Shown piece by piece: positions 8,790 to 17,040 of a stretch of DNA of 64,000 bases (positions within the stretch are counted from its first letter, which is position 1; every line of letters starts with the position of its first letter). The stretch comes from a virus. Both the position numbers and the translations under genes were made by a program. Below the pieces are notes generated by a model. The model saw only the letters and a program-made list of their open reading frames with translations, was not told where the DNA came from and did not search any database. The stretch is from IMG/VR virus record IMGVR_UViG_3300048123_000029, positions 1-64,000 of that record; one strand, written 5' to 3'.

Positions 8790-9773
8790 ATGGCAAACCC
8801 AATTACAGCAATAGCATCTCGCTCATGCGCGAAGAACTCTTTACTTAAACAAACCGAAGATGATTTGTCTAAAGGATCATCTACTAGAGAGGTGTCAACA
8901 GCAGATGTCCAACAAAATATTGGCGGTGGGCGAGCTATATCGGGTGATCAAACCGATACTACAATAACCACGCCAGGCTCAGGGGGAACTCCTGCGGACC
9001 CGGGATCGAGTGGTAGAGTTGTTAAGGCTGCAGAAAATCAAATGTCGGATGAGGCATGGAAAGAATATTTAGCCAAAGAAACAGCGGAACAAAAACAAAA
9101 AAGATACGCTAGAGAACAGGCTGAGGGCCTTAGAGAAGGCTATAAGCCCCCAACACCAGCAACCCCAGGCACCCCTCCAACATCTGATACCACTCAAGAT
9201 TTTGAAATGGATCAAACACAGGTTAAAGGCCAAGAAAACCTAGACTTGCGAGCGGACATACGCCAAGAAAAAATATTAAACAGATTAGACAGGCAAGCTG
9301 AGCGCAGACAAGATCGTTTTGAAAGAAAAGGTTTAAGTGGCAAAGACAAACGAGCTATGCGCAAACAACAAAGAAAAGATCGCGCAGCAAGCAATATAGA
9401 AAGACAGCAAAATGTTCAAAACTTAATTGCTGATCGTAGAGCTTTAAGAGACTTGCAAAGAGATCAAGGTAGTTTTGGAGGCGAAAGCTACGGAGTTGGA
9501 AATGTTACAGAAACTAAAGAAGGTGTTGTTGATAGAGTTGCAAAAGAATCTTTTACACCTACACAAGTAACTTCAACGCCTAGCGGTAAAACAAAAGTAG
9601 GCGAGGTTATAGAGGGTATTGGTGATGTATTTGCAAAGAAACCAGAAGGCACTGCTGTGGGCAATGCTCTTAGAGGTGTTTTTGGAAAAAAAGAAGAAGG
9701 TAGTTTTGTCGGCAACTTATTACGTGGAGGCAAAAAACCCGCACCACTTCAAAAAAACTATTTTAATAAATAA
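8790..9773 (+). CDS. Low-complexity, coiled-coil protein
   Basis: 327 residues. The first 130 are Gly/Ser/Thr/Pro-rich and look disordered. Residues about 150-235 are a very basic, Gln/Arg-rich helix ('RQAERRQDRFERKGLSGKD', then 'RKDRAASNIERQQNVQNLIA'). The C-terminus carries two related segments, 'VGEVIEGIGDVFAKKPEGTAVGN' split by 'ALRGVFGKKEEGSFVGNLLRG', which look like a short internal duplication. No enzymatic motif is visible. It may be a virion or DNA-binding protein. Confidence 0.65.
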   Translation: MANPITAIASRSCAKNSLLKQTEDDLSKGSSTREVSTADVQQNIGGGRAISGDQTDTTITTPGSGGTPADPGSSGRVVKAAENQMSDEAWKEYLAKETAEQKQKRYAREQAEGLREGYKPPTPATPGTPPTSDTTQDFEMDQTQVKGQENLDLRADIRQEKILNRLDRQAERRQDRFERKGLSGKDKRAMRKQQRKDRAASNIERQQNVQNLIADRRALRDLQRDQGSFGGESYGVGNVTETKEGVVDRVAKESFTPTQVTSTPSGKTKVGEVIEGIGDVFAKKPEGTAVGNALRGVFGKKEEGSFVGNLLRGGKKPAPLQKNYFNK

Positions 9774-9776
9774 GAT

Positions 9777-10067
9777 ATGTACGATCAACAACCAGCAAGT
9801 TCTATGGTGCAAAAGCTCCGTAAGACAACAAAAGGCAAAGGGCGTCATTTTTTAACAGCCGAAGAAGGTGCTGGTATGACAGCCGCTGGCCGAAAAGCTT
9901 ACAATAAAAAGACAGGCGGTAATCTTAAAGCACCTCAACCAGGAGGTGGCAAAAGACGAACGTCTTATTGTGCTAGATCAAAGGGCCAAATGAAACAACA
10001 CGGTATTAACTGCTCAAAAACGCCAAAGAAAAGAATTTGCGCGGCACGTAGAAGATGGAAGTGTTAA
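9777..10067 (+). CDS. Small basic Cys-containing protein (DUF6321-like)
   Basis: 96 residues, strongly basic. The pattern 'HFLTAEEGAGMTAAGRKAYNKKTGGNLKAPQP...GKRRTSYCARSKGQM...INCSKTPKKRICAARRRWKC' matches, from memory, a short family (DUF6321) found in many aquatic phages: GMT..G..AY, K..S.CARS.G and a final RRWKC. It may bind nucleic acid or be packaged. Its end overlaps the next small gene. Confidence 0.7.
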   Translation: MYDQQPASSMVQKLRKTTKGKGRHFLTAEEGAGMTAAGRKAYNKKTGGNLKAPQPGGGKRRTSYCARSKGQMKQHGINCSKTPKKRICAARRRWKC

Positions 10068-10177
10068 AACATATATTAGGAACCTGCGGGGAAGCTCACG
10101 TGAATCTATCACATGTGCTTTTCATTGCATTAATAATTTTAGCTTATGGAGTCAAGAGGTCTAGGCGATACAGTTGA
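10055..10177 (+). CDS. Small single-pass membrane protein
   Basis: 40 residues. A short N-terminal part with 'GTCGEAH' is followed by one hydrophobic segment ('VLFIALIILAYGV') and a basic tail (KRSRRYS), suggesting Nin-Cout positive-inside or the reverse. It overlaps the upstream stop by 13 bases and the next start by 32. It could act with the nearby holin, but nothing specific shows that. Confidence 0.5.
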   Translation: MEVLKHILGTCGEAHVNLSHVLFIALIILAYGVKRSRRYS

Positions 10178-10301
10178 AAAAATTACTAAAGCTACAGGTA
10201 TTAAAACTGTAGTCGATAAAGTGTCCCAGGGTTTGAACATTCCCTGTGGATGTGGGCATCGTAAAGAAAAGTTAAACAAAATGTTTCCTTATAAAAAATA
10301 A
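10146..10301 (+). CDS. Small Cys/His protein
   Basis: 51 residues. The first half is an amphipathic helix (ESRGLGDTVEKITKATGIKT). The second has 'NIPCGCGHRKEKLNKMFPYKK', a CxCxH knot often seen in small phage proteins encoded between terminase and tail genes. The coding frame is supported by tight spacing (four bases) to the next gene. Function unknown. Confidence 0.6.
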   Translation: MESRGLGDTVEKITKATGIKTVVDKVSQGLNIPCGCGHRKEKLNKMFPYKK

Positions 10302-10305
10302 TACA

Positions 10306-10701
10306 ATGGGATATAATAAACCAATTACAGCAAGAATTCAACATTCCACAAATAAGGGAATGAAAGTACAAGAGCCTTTACTAGATATGGGATCTCCAGC
10401 AACGAAAAAAGAATTAAATTACGGTGCAGACACAAGTTTAACAAGCGGCGTTGAAAACAGTAAGTTTGTAGACATAAATAAATCCATGGCGGATGGCTTA
10501 GATTCTTCTAAAGCACCAACATCGCCAGAAAAGCAAACAAAAGGTCAAACAGATACATTTGGCCCAGGGGGTACTGATCCAAATCCTAAGCTTTATGCTG
10601 GCATTGTGGCTGACGCAAAAAAACAACCAAAAGCAATGGTGAAAAGTCTTGGCCCAAAAGGTGTGGGTAAAAACTATAAAAACGGATATTACGGTAAATA
10701 A
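10306..10701 (+). CDS. Hypothetical structural-type protein
   Basis: 131 residues, polar, with 'LLDMGSPATKKELNYGADTSLTSGVENS' and a basic Gly/Lys end (GPKGVGKNYKNGYYGK). No domain recognised. Low hydrophobicity and abundance of Gly/Ser/Thr suggest a disordered virion or assembly protein. It abuts the holin gene with a one-base stop/start overlap. Confidence 0.6.
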   Translation: MGYNKPITARIQHSTNKGMKVQEPLLDMGSPATKKELNYGADTSLTSGVENSKFVDINKSMADGLDSSKAPTSPEKQTKGQTDTFGPGGTDPNPKLYAGIVADAKKQPKAMVKSLGPKGVGKNYKNGYYGK

Positions 10702-11099
10702 TGAAAAAAATATGGGAATGGCTTACCGGCGGAGTAATTAAAGAAGTCGGTGATGTCATTGATAAATTAACTACAACTAAAGAAGAAAAATTAGAAGCTC
10801 AGCGATTAATAACTGAGATACTAGAAAAAGCAGATAAAGAAGCGCAAGAGCAAGTAACAGCAAGATGGGAAGCGGATATGAATTCAGATTCGTTTTTATC
10901 TAAAAACATAAGGCCTATGGTTCTTATATATTTAACTGTTATATTTACAGCACTATGTTTTTTTGATGGTAATATAGGAGAGTTTAAAATAGCTGAAGAC
11001 TATATACCAATTTTTCAATCTTTATTAATAACAGTCTACGGGGCGTATTTTGTTGGGCGTACCTGGGAAAAAGCAAAGAAATCCAGCAATAACAATTAA
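10701..11099 (+). CDS. Holin, 3-TM GTA-release type
   Basis: 132 residues. An amphipathic N-terminus 'WLTGGVIKEVGDVIDKLTTTKEEKLEA' leads into 'VTARWEADMNSDSFLSKNIRPMVLIYL', two hydrophobic segments (IRPMVLIYLTVIFTALCFF and IFQSLLITVYGAYFVGR) and 'WEKAKK'. This is the pattern of the 'holin of 3TMs, gene-transfer-agent release' family. It would permeabilise the inner membrane at lysis. The likely endolysin lies 30 kb away at 41595 and has its own small membrane neighbour. Confidence 0.8.
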   Translation: MKKIWEWLTGGVIKEVGDVIDKLTTTKEEKLEAQRLITEILEKADKEAQEQVTARWEADMNSDSFLSKNIRPMVLIYLTVIFTALCFFDGNIGEFKIAEDYIPIFQSLLITVYGAYFVGRTWEKAKKSSNNN

Positions 11100-11109
11100 A
11101 TTAAATTAA

Positions 11110-11352
11110 ATGGCAAAAAAAGAAAAGCTAACAGCAGAAGAACTAGAAGTTCTAACAAACATTATTAAGCAATTAAATAGCGTTCAATCACAGATCGGTG
11201 GATTAGAGTTACAGAAGCATGAGTTATTACATACATTTGCTCAGGTTAAAACAAAGCTTGATGAGCAGCAAAAAGAGTTGCAAGATAAGTATGGTGACAA
11301 AGTGATTGATATTAACACCGGTGAACTACGTGAGCCTGCTAAGGAAGATTAG
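11110..11352 (+). CDS. Small coiled-coil protein
   Basis: 80 residues, almost entirely a heptad-rich helix ('LTNIIKQLNSVQSQIGGLELQKHELLHTF...'). The pattern 'IGGLELQKHELLH' is recurrent in marine phage genomes near the terminase; function unknown. The start is preceded by repeated AATTAAATT without a Shine-Dalgarno box. Confidence 0.7.
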   Translation: MAKKEKLTAEELEVLTNIIKQLNSVQSQIGGLELQKHELLHTFAQVKTKLDEQQKELQDKYGDKVIDINTGELREPAKED

Positions 11353-11380
11353 TATAGGGAAAGACTATAAAAATGACGCC

Positions 11381-11548
11381 ATGCACTACTCTGTTGGACA
11401 GGAAGTGTATGGTGGTCATACTATAGTTAATATTATAGAAGAAGAAGAAAAGTACTCTATCTATATTCAAAAAGGTAAAGATATAATACCCTGGAAAGAC
11501 TTTAATAAAAATATGGCAATAGCCATTGAATACAATATTGATTACTAA
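11381..11548 (+). CDS. Hypothetical protein; start uncertain
   Basis: 55 residues from the ATG at 11381 ('MHYSVGQEVYGGHTIVNIIEEEE...'). The frame is open upstream to a TTG at 11306, and 'ISIGKDYKNDA' just before the ATG looks like protein sequence, so a non-ATG start upstream of 11381 is plausible. It looks like a small beta-barrel or SH3-like protein. It abuts the next gene by a one-base overlap. Confidence 0.6.
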   Translation: MHYSVGQEVYGGHTIVNIIEEEEKYSIYIQKGKDIIPWKDFNKNMAIAIEYNIDY

Positions 11549-12147
11549 TGAAAGGTATTTTTGATTTTGTTGTAACTCCTAAAGACGATAGATACAATAA
11601 TACTAAAACAATAGGCGACAAAAAATTAATATTAAATACAGAATTACAAAACCATAATTTTGTTTCAAGAGTTGGTGTGGTAATGGCTGTACCTAGTCAT
11701 AATCCAACAGGCGTACAAAAAGGAGACGAAGTAATATTACACCACAATGTTTTTAGAAGGTTCAGAGATATTAAAGGTGAAGAAAAAAATAGCAGGAGTT
11801 ATTACAAAAATAATTTGTATTTTGTTTCTCCTGATCAGATATTCGCATATAAGCGTATAATAAAGTGGATTCCACTTGAGGGGTTTAATTTCGTTAAACC
11901 AATAAAAGAAGACAAGATGTTTTCTATAAACTTTGAAAAGCCATTAATTGGTATACTTAAGTATAAAGACCCAAGTCTAAAAGAAGCTAAAGAAGGTGAT
12001 TTAGTGGGTTTTAAGCCAGGTGCTGAATATGAGTTTTTAATTAACAAAGAAAAATTATATCGTGTTCCAACAAATCTAATTACAATTAAATATGAATATC
12101 AAGGAAACGAAAAAGAATATAATCCAAGCTGGGCAGCGAGCAGTTGA
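11548..12147 (+). CDS. Tandem GroES-like barrel protein (second co-chaperonin candidate)
   Basis: 199 residues. Residues 4-102 follow the GroES layout: 'FDFVVTPKDD', a loop with GDKKLILNT (compare GGIVLT), 'RVGVVMAVPS', 'VQKGDEVILHHNVFRRF' and 'NLYFVSPDQIFAYK'. Residues about 128-182 repeat the second half: 'PLIGILKYKDPSLKEAKEGDLVGFKPGAEYEFLI', then 'YRVPTNLITIKYE'. The order gevlAvG / vkvGDiVif / eyl...DIlai is visible twice, so I infer two fused barrels, the second without a mobile loop. It may cap the phage GroEL or host GroEL, or be a structural protein that reuses the fold. Its last 56 bases overlap the next gene. Confidence 0.6.
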   Translation: MKGIFDFVVTPKDDRYNNTKTIGDKKLILNTELQNHNFVSRVGVVMAVPSHNPTGVQKGDEVILHHNVFRRFRDIKGEEKNSRSYYKNNLYFVSPDQIFAYKRIIKWIPLEGFNFVKPIKEDKMFSINFEKPLIGILKYKDPSLKEAKEGDLVGFKPGAEYEFLINKEKLYRVPTNLITIKYEYQGNEKEYNPSWAASS

Positions 12148-12367
12148 GGAATTAATAAAAGTAGCTAAAGAACCTATAGTTGATTCAGATGATGATATAT
12201 CTGCTGATAGGCTTAAGAATGCGGCTGCCACAAAAAAGTTAGCTATATTTGACGCTTTCGAGATATTGTCTCGTATACAAGATGAAGAAGCTATATTAGA
12301 AAATAAACCTAAAGAAGAAGAGAAAGCAAAAACTTTTTCAGGGTTTGCAGAAAGAAGATCTAAATAA
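12092..12367 (+). CDS. Small protein upstream of TerL, small-terminase candidate
   Basis: 91 residues, helical and acidic: 'NIIQAGQRAVEELIKVAKEP', then 'DLSADRLKNAAATKKLAIFDAF'-like helix (here ISADRLKNAAATKKLAIFDAFEI). It overlaps the previous gene by 56 bases and its stop overlaps the terminase start by one base. Position just before the large terminase and the helical character suggest a small terminase subunit; there is no clear HTH. Confidence 0.6.
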   Translation: MNIKETKKNIIQAGQRAVEELIKVAKEPIVDSDDDISADRLKNAAATKKLAIFDAFEILSRIQDEEAILENKPKEEEKAKTFSGFAERRSK

Positions 12368-14577
12368 TGTACGAGCAAAATTTATACAGAGTAGAGACTC
12401 CTATAAAAGCTAATACAATAGCTAGATTAAATAAATCAAAAAAGTGGAAGTACGGTTATAACAAAGAGCATGACATCGTAGTTATAAGCAAGACCGGACA
12501 AATTGGTGAAATATATAATATTCAAAATTTAAAAATTGCATTACCAAAAACTCCCACTAAAATAGACAAGTCACAGGATAAATGGGCTGCAGATGAGTAC
12601 CCTAAGGAATTAAAACGAATACAAAGCGTTTTTGATTGGCGGGAATATCCAGATGACTTTAAAGAAAAATGGGAACCATATATAGATGAACAATTTAAAC
12701 GCAGAGAAGAAGGCCATTGGTTCAATAATAAAGGTGTGGCTACTTACATTACTGGCACTCACTTTATGTACTTGCAGTGGAGCAAGATTGACGTTGGGAA
12801 GCCAGACTTTAGGGAAGCAAACAGACTATTCTTTATATTCTGGGAAGCTAGTAAAGCCGACTCACGATCTTATGGAATGTGCTATCTTAAAAACCGTCGT
12901 TCAGGATTTTCATTTATGTCTTCAGCAGAAACCGTTAATTTGGCAACAATTACATCAGATGCACGGTATGGTATCTTGTCAAAGTCTGGAGCCGATGCTA
13001 AGAAGATGTTCACAGATAAGGTTGTACCAATATCCGTTAACTACCCCTTCTTTTTCAAGCCCATCCAAGACGGTATGGATCGCCCCAAGACCGAGCTTGC
13101 CTATAGAATACCAGCCAGTAGACTCACTAGAAAATCCATACAAAATAAACAAGACCAGGAGTTACTTGAAGGATTGGACACAACGATCGACTGGAAGAAC
13201 ACGGGTGATAACTCCTACGATGGAGAGAAGCTTAAACTCCTCGTCCACGATGAATCGGGCAAATGGGAAAGGCCTGACAACATCCTCAACAACTGGAGGG
13301 TTACAAAAACAACATTAAGGCTAGGTAGTAGAGTCATAGGTAAATGTATGATGGGTTCAACCTCAAACGCGTTAGACAAAGGCGGTGAGAACTTTAAAAA
13401 ACTTTATAATGACTCAGATGTTACAAAAAGAAACCGCAATGGACAAACTAAGTCAGGATTATATTCTTTGTTCATACCTATGGAATGGAATTACGAAGGA
13501 TTCATTGACGATTATGGAATGCCTGTATTCGAAAACCCACCAGAAGATTGCGTTGGACCACACGGAGACGCTATCGAAGTCGGGGTTATTGAACACTGGG
13601 ATAATGAGGTCGAAGGATTAAAAGGCGACCAGGATGCTTTAAATGAGTTTTACAGACAGTTCCCGCGTACAGAGGAGCACGCGTTTCGAGATGAAACTAA
13701 AAATAGTATATTTAACTTAGTAAAAATATACGAACAAATAGATTACAACGAAGATTTAAAAAGCACAGGTGTTATTACAACTGGTAGTTTTAATTGGGAG
13801 CATGGTGTTAAAGATTCAAAAGTAATGTTTAGCCCAAACCCTAATGGAAGATTTAAAGTTTCGTGGGTTCCTAAAATTGGATTGCAAAATAAACAGGTAA
13901 TTAAAAATGGTATAAAGCATCCAGGCAACGAACACATTGGTGCTTTTGGATGTGATAGTTACGATATATCAGGTACCACAGACGGCAGAGGATCAAAAGG
14001 AGCGCTACATGGGTTAACGTCTTTTAGTATGGAAGATGCTCCACCTAATTCATTCTTTTTGGAATATGTAGCAAGGCCTCAAACCGCTGAAATGTTTTTT
14101 GAAGACGTATTAATGGCTTTAGTGTTTTACGGTATGCCATTGCTTTGTGAGAATAATAAACCACGATTGCTTTATTATTTAAAACGGAGAGGCTATAGGG
14201 GTTACTCTATGAATAGACCTGATAAGTTATATACAAAGCTTTCAGTTGCGGAAAGAGAAATAGGCGGGATACCTAACTCGTCTGAAGATATTAAGCAAGC
14301 GCACGCTGCTGCTATTGAAACTTATATTCAAACACACGTAGGGCTTAAAGCTGATGGCCAATATGGAACAATGTACTTTAATAATACATTGAACGATTGG
14401 GCTAAGTTTGATATAAATAAAAGAACAAAATTTGATGCGGCTATTAGCTCAGGGTTAGCAATAATGGCATGTAACAGACATCTGTATAGACCTAACCCAA
14501 ATGTGCAAAAACCAAAGTTAAACTTAAATATTGCAAAATATAAAAACGCCGGTTCAATATCGGAAATAATAAAATAA
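12367..14577 (+). CDS. terL: Terminase large subunit (ATPase and nuclease)
   Basis: 736 residues. The ATPase half has an unusual P-loop region 'CYLKNRRSGFSFMSSAE' (no classical GKS/T), a Walker B-like 'LLVHDESGKW' with the DE pair, and 'GKCMMGSTSNALDKGG', probably the coupling motif. The C-terminal half has the RNase H-like nuclease pattern: 'FGCDSYD', 'LLCENNKPRLLYYLKRRG' and 'TKFDAAISSGLA'. It pumps DNA into the prohead through the portal encoded next. Bases about 12900-13330 use many more C-ending codons than the rest of the gene (see findings). Confidence 0.92.
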   Translation: MYEQNLYRVETPIKANTIARLNKSKKWKYGYNKEHDIVVISKTGQIGEIYNIQNLKIALPKTPTKIDKSQDKWAADEYPKELKRIQSVFDWREYPDDFKEKWEPYIDEQFKRREEGHWFNNKGVATYITGTHFMYLQWSKIDVGKPDFREANRLFFIFWEASKADSRSYGMCYLKNRRSGFSFMSSAETVNLATITSDARYGILSKSGADAKKMFTDKVVPISVNYPFFFKPIQDGMDRPKTELAYRIPASRLTRKSIQNKQDQELLEGLDTTIDWKNTGDNSYDGEKLKLLVHDESGKWERPDNILNNWRVTKTTLRLGSRVIGKCMMGSTSNALDKGGENFKKLYNDSDVTKRNRNGQTKSGLYSLFIPMEWNYEGFIDDYGMPVFENPPEDCVGPHGDAIEVGVIEHWDNEVEGLKGDQDALNEFYRQFPRTEEHAFRDETKNSIFNLVKIYEQIDYNEDLKSTGVITTGSFNWEHGVKDSKVMFSPNPNGRFKVSWVPKIGLQNKQVIKNGIKHPGNEHIGAFGCDSYDISGTTDGRGSKGALHGLTSFSMEDAPPNSFFLEYVARPQTAEMFFEDVLMALVFYGMPLLCENNKPRLLYYLKRRGYRGYSMNRPDKLYTKLSVAEREIGGIPNSSEDIKQAHAAAIETYIQTHVGLKADGQYGTMYFNNTLNDWAKFDINKRTKFDAAISSGLAIMACNRHLYRPNPNVQKPKLNLNIAKYKNAGSISEIIK

Positions 14578-14580
14578 AGT

Positions 14581-17007
14581 ATGGCTGAGTCAGTTATAAA
14601 TAGTTTTTTTCCAAGCCAAGTTGCTAGCGACCAAGAAAAAATGTCGGTTAAATATGGCTTAAGAGTTGGTAGGGCGATTCAAGACGAATGGTTCAAATCA
14701 GATTCTGGTACTAATAGATATAAAAGTAATCAAAATACATTTCATCAATTAAGACTATATTCTAGGGGCGAACAATCAATACAAAAATATAAAGATGAAT
14801 TGTCTATTAACGGCGATTTATCATATTTAAATATAGACTGGAAGCCGGTTCCGATTATACCTAAGTTTGTTGACATAGTTGTAAATGGTATATCTGAAAG
14901 AACATTTGATATAAAAGCGTTTTCACAAGATCCTTATGGTGTTTCAAAACGTACAGATTACTTAAACAGTATAGTTAGAGATTTGCAAACAAAAGAAATA
15001 AATGATTTTGCAAAAGAAAACTTTGGTGTTAACTTATATGAAAATCCTCCGGAAATGCTACCGGATTCGCAAGAAGAGTTAGACGTACATATGCAGCTTA
15101 ATTATAAGCAAGCTGTGGAGATAGCGGAGGAGCAAGCTATAAACGTTTTATTAGAAGGAAATAATTACGATTTAACTAAGAAGCGCGTTGTATATGATTT
15201 AACAACAATAGGTATTGGCGCTGTGAAAAACAGATTTTCAAAATCAGAAGGCGTTGTTATTGATTATGTTGACCCTGCTAATTTAGTATGGTCATATACA
15301 GAATCACCTTATTTTGATGATATATATTATTGTGGCGAGGTTAGAAACGTACCTATTAATGAAATTAAAAAGCAATTTCCTGATTTAACTGACGAAGATT
15401 TAAAAAGAATATCTGAGACAGGTTATCAAAACAATGGCTTTTACGATAGAACAATATCTAATTATAACGAATCGGATTCAAACACAGTTCAAGTATTGTA
15501 TTTTAATTATAAAACATACATGAATGAGGTTTACAAAATTAAAGAAAGCGCAACTGGCGCTTCTAAAGTTTTGTTACGCGACGACACATTTGACCCGCCT
15601 GTTGAAGTATTAGAACAACAGTTTGGCAAATTATCTAGGTCTATTGAAGTATTATACGAAGGGGTGTTAGTATTAGGCACTGATTATTTATTACAATGGG
15701 AACTAGCAAAAAATATGATGCGTCCTAAAAGTGATAGTTCTAAAGTACTTTTAAATTATAGTATTAACGCGCCTAGAATGTATAAAGGTAAGATTGAATC
15801 TTTAGTAAGCCGTATTACTGGTTTTGCTGATATGATTCAATTAACGCATTTAAAGTTACAGCAAGTAATGTCTCGTATGGTACCAGATGGTGTTTATCTT
15901 GATGCCGACGGGTTAGCCGAAATAGATTTGGGTAATGGAACAAATTACAATCCGCAGGAAGCATTAAATATGTTTTTCCAAACAGGTTCTGTAATTGGTA
16001 GATCGTTTACGCAAGACGGCGACATGAATCCAGGTAAAATACCTATTCAAGAAATCACAAGTGGTAGTGGTGGTAATAAGCTAGGCGCTTTAATAAATAC
16101 CTACAACTATTACTTGCAAATGATACGTGACGTAACCGGGTTAAACGAAGCAAGAGACGGCAGTATGCCTGATAGCAAAGCTTTAGTGGGTATACAAAAA
16201 ATAGCAGCAGCTAATAGCAACACAGCAACAAGACATATAATGCAAGCTGGGTTATATATAACAGCTCATTTAGCTGAATGCTTATCATTAAGAGTATCCG
16301 ATATAATAGAATATTCTCCAGCTAGAGAAGCGTTTATACAAAAAATAGGGGCTCACAATGTAGCTACCCTCTCGGAAATGAGCAATTTGCATCTATACGA
16401 TTTTGGTATATTTTTAACACTTATGCCAGATGAAGAAGAAAAACAAATGCTTGAGAATAATATACAAACCGCGTTATCAGCGGGGTTAATTGATTTAGAC
16501 GATGCAATCGATATTAGAGAAGTGCAAAATTTAAAACTAGCAAATCAGCTTCTTAAAATAAAACGTAAGAAAAAGCAAGAGCGTGACCAAGCGATGCAAC
16601 AACAAAATATACAAGCACAGGCACAAGCAAACGCTCAAGCACAACAAGTTGCTGCGCAAGCTGAGGTTCAAAAGAATCAAGCTTTAACTGCTCAGAAAGC
16701 AGAACTAGAACAACTTAAAGGTCAATTAGACATACAAAAGCTACAAGCTGAGGTAACAGCCAAAAAAGAATTAATGGCGCAAGAGTTTGAGTATAACCTA
16801 CAGCTAAAAGGTATGGAAACCGATATATTAAAACAAAGAGAATCTCAAAAAGAAGATCGAAAAGATGATCGTTCAAAAATGGAAGCTTCTCAACAAAGTG
16901 AATTAATTGAGCAAAGAAAAAACAATACACCACCAAAAAACTTCGAATCCGGCGGAAACGATATAATTGGCGGAGGGTTTGACTTAGGAACCTTCGAACC
17001 TAAGTAA
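14581..17007 (+). CDS. Portal protein
   Basis: 808 residues. The position directly after TerL, the length, and the body with 'LNIDWKPVPIIPKFVDIVVNGISER' and 'MIQLTHLKLQQVMSRMVPDGVYLDADGLAEIDLG' fit the large portal of podoviruses related to P22-like and crAss-like groups. The C-terminal about 150 residues are a Gln/Ala/Lys-rich coiled coil (residues ~655-780) ending in Gly-rich 'GGNDIIGGGFDLGTFEP'; this likely forms the barrel protruding into the capsid. It would be the 12-subunit DNA channel. Confidence 0.85.
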   Translation: MAESVINSFFPSQVASDQEKMSVKYGLRVGRAIQDEWFKSDSGTNRYKSNQNTFHQLRLYSRGEQSIQKYKDELSINGDLSYLNIDWKPVPIIPKFVDIVVNGISERTFDIKAFSQDPYGVSKRTDYLNSIVRDLQTKEINDFAKENFGVNLYENPPEMLPDSQEELDVHMQLNYKQAVEIAEEQAINVLLEGNNYDLTKKRVVYDLTTIGIGAVKNRFSKSEGVVIDYVDPANLVWSYTESPYFDDIYYCGEVRNVPINEIKKQFPDLTDEDLKRISETGYQNNGFYDRTISNYNESDSNTVQVLYFNYKTYMNEVYKIKESATGASKVLLRDDTFDPPVEVLEQQFGKLSRSIEVLYEGVLVLGTDYLLQWELAKNMMRPKSDSSKVLLNYSINAPRMYKGKIESLVSRITGFADMIQLTHLKLQQVMSRMVPDGVYLDADGLAEIDLGNGTNYNPQEALNMFFQTGSVIGRSFTQDGDMNPGKIPIQEITSGSGGNKLGALINTYNYYLQMIRDVTGLNEARDGSMPDSKALVGIQKIAAANSNTATRHIMQAGLYITAHLAECLSLRVSDIIEYSPAREAFIQKIGAHNVATLSEMSNLHLYDFGIFLTLMPDEEEKQMLENNIQTALSAGLIDLDDAIDIREVQNLKLANQLLKIKRKKKQERDQAMQQQNIQAQAQANAQAQQVAAQAEVQKNQALTAQKAELEQLKGQLDIQKLQAEVTAKKELMAQEFEYNLQLKGMETDILKQRESQKEDRKDDRSKMEASQQSELIEQRKNNTPPKNFESGGNDIIGGGFDLGTFEPK

Positions 17008-17040
17008 TAATAGTAATGTATAATTATATAATATTTTATC

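Noticed and set aside
12686-13318. 210-codon alternative reading in terL
   Set aside because: Lies entirely inside terL in another frame; caused by the codon-use island.
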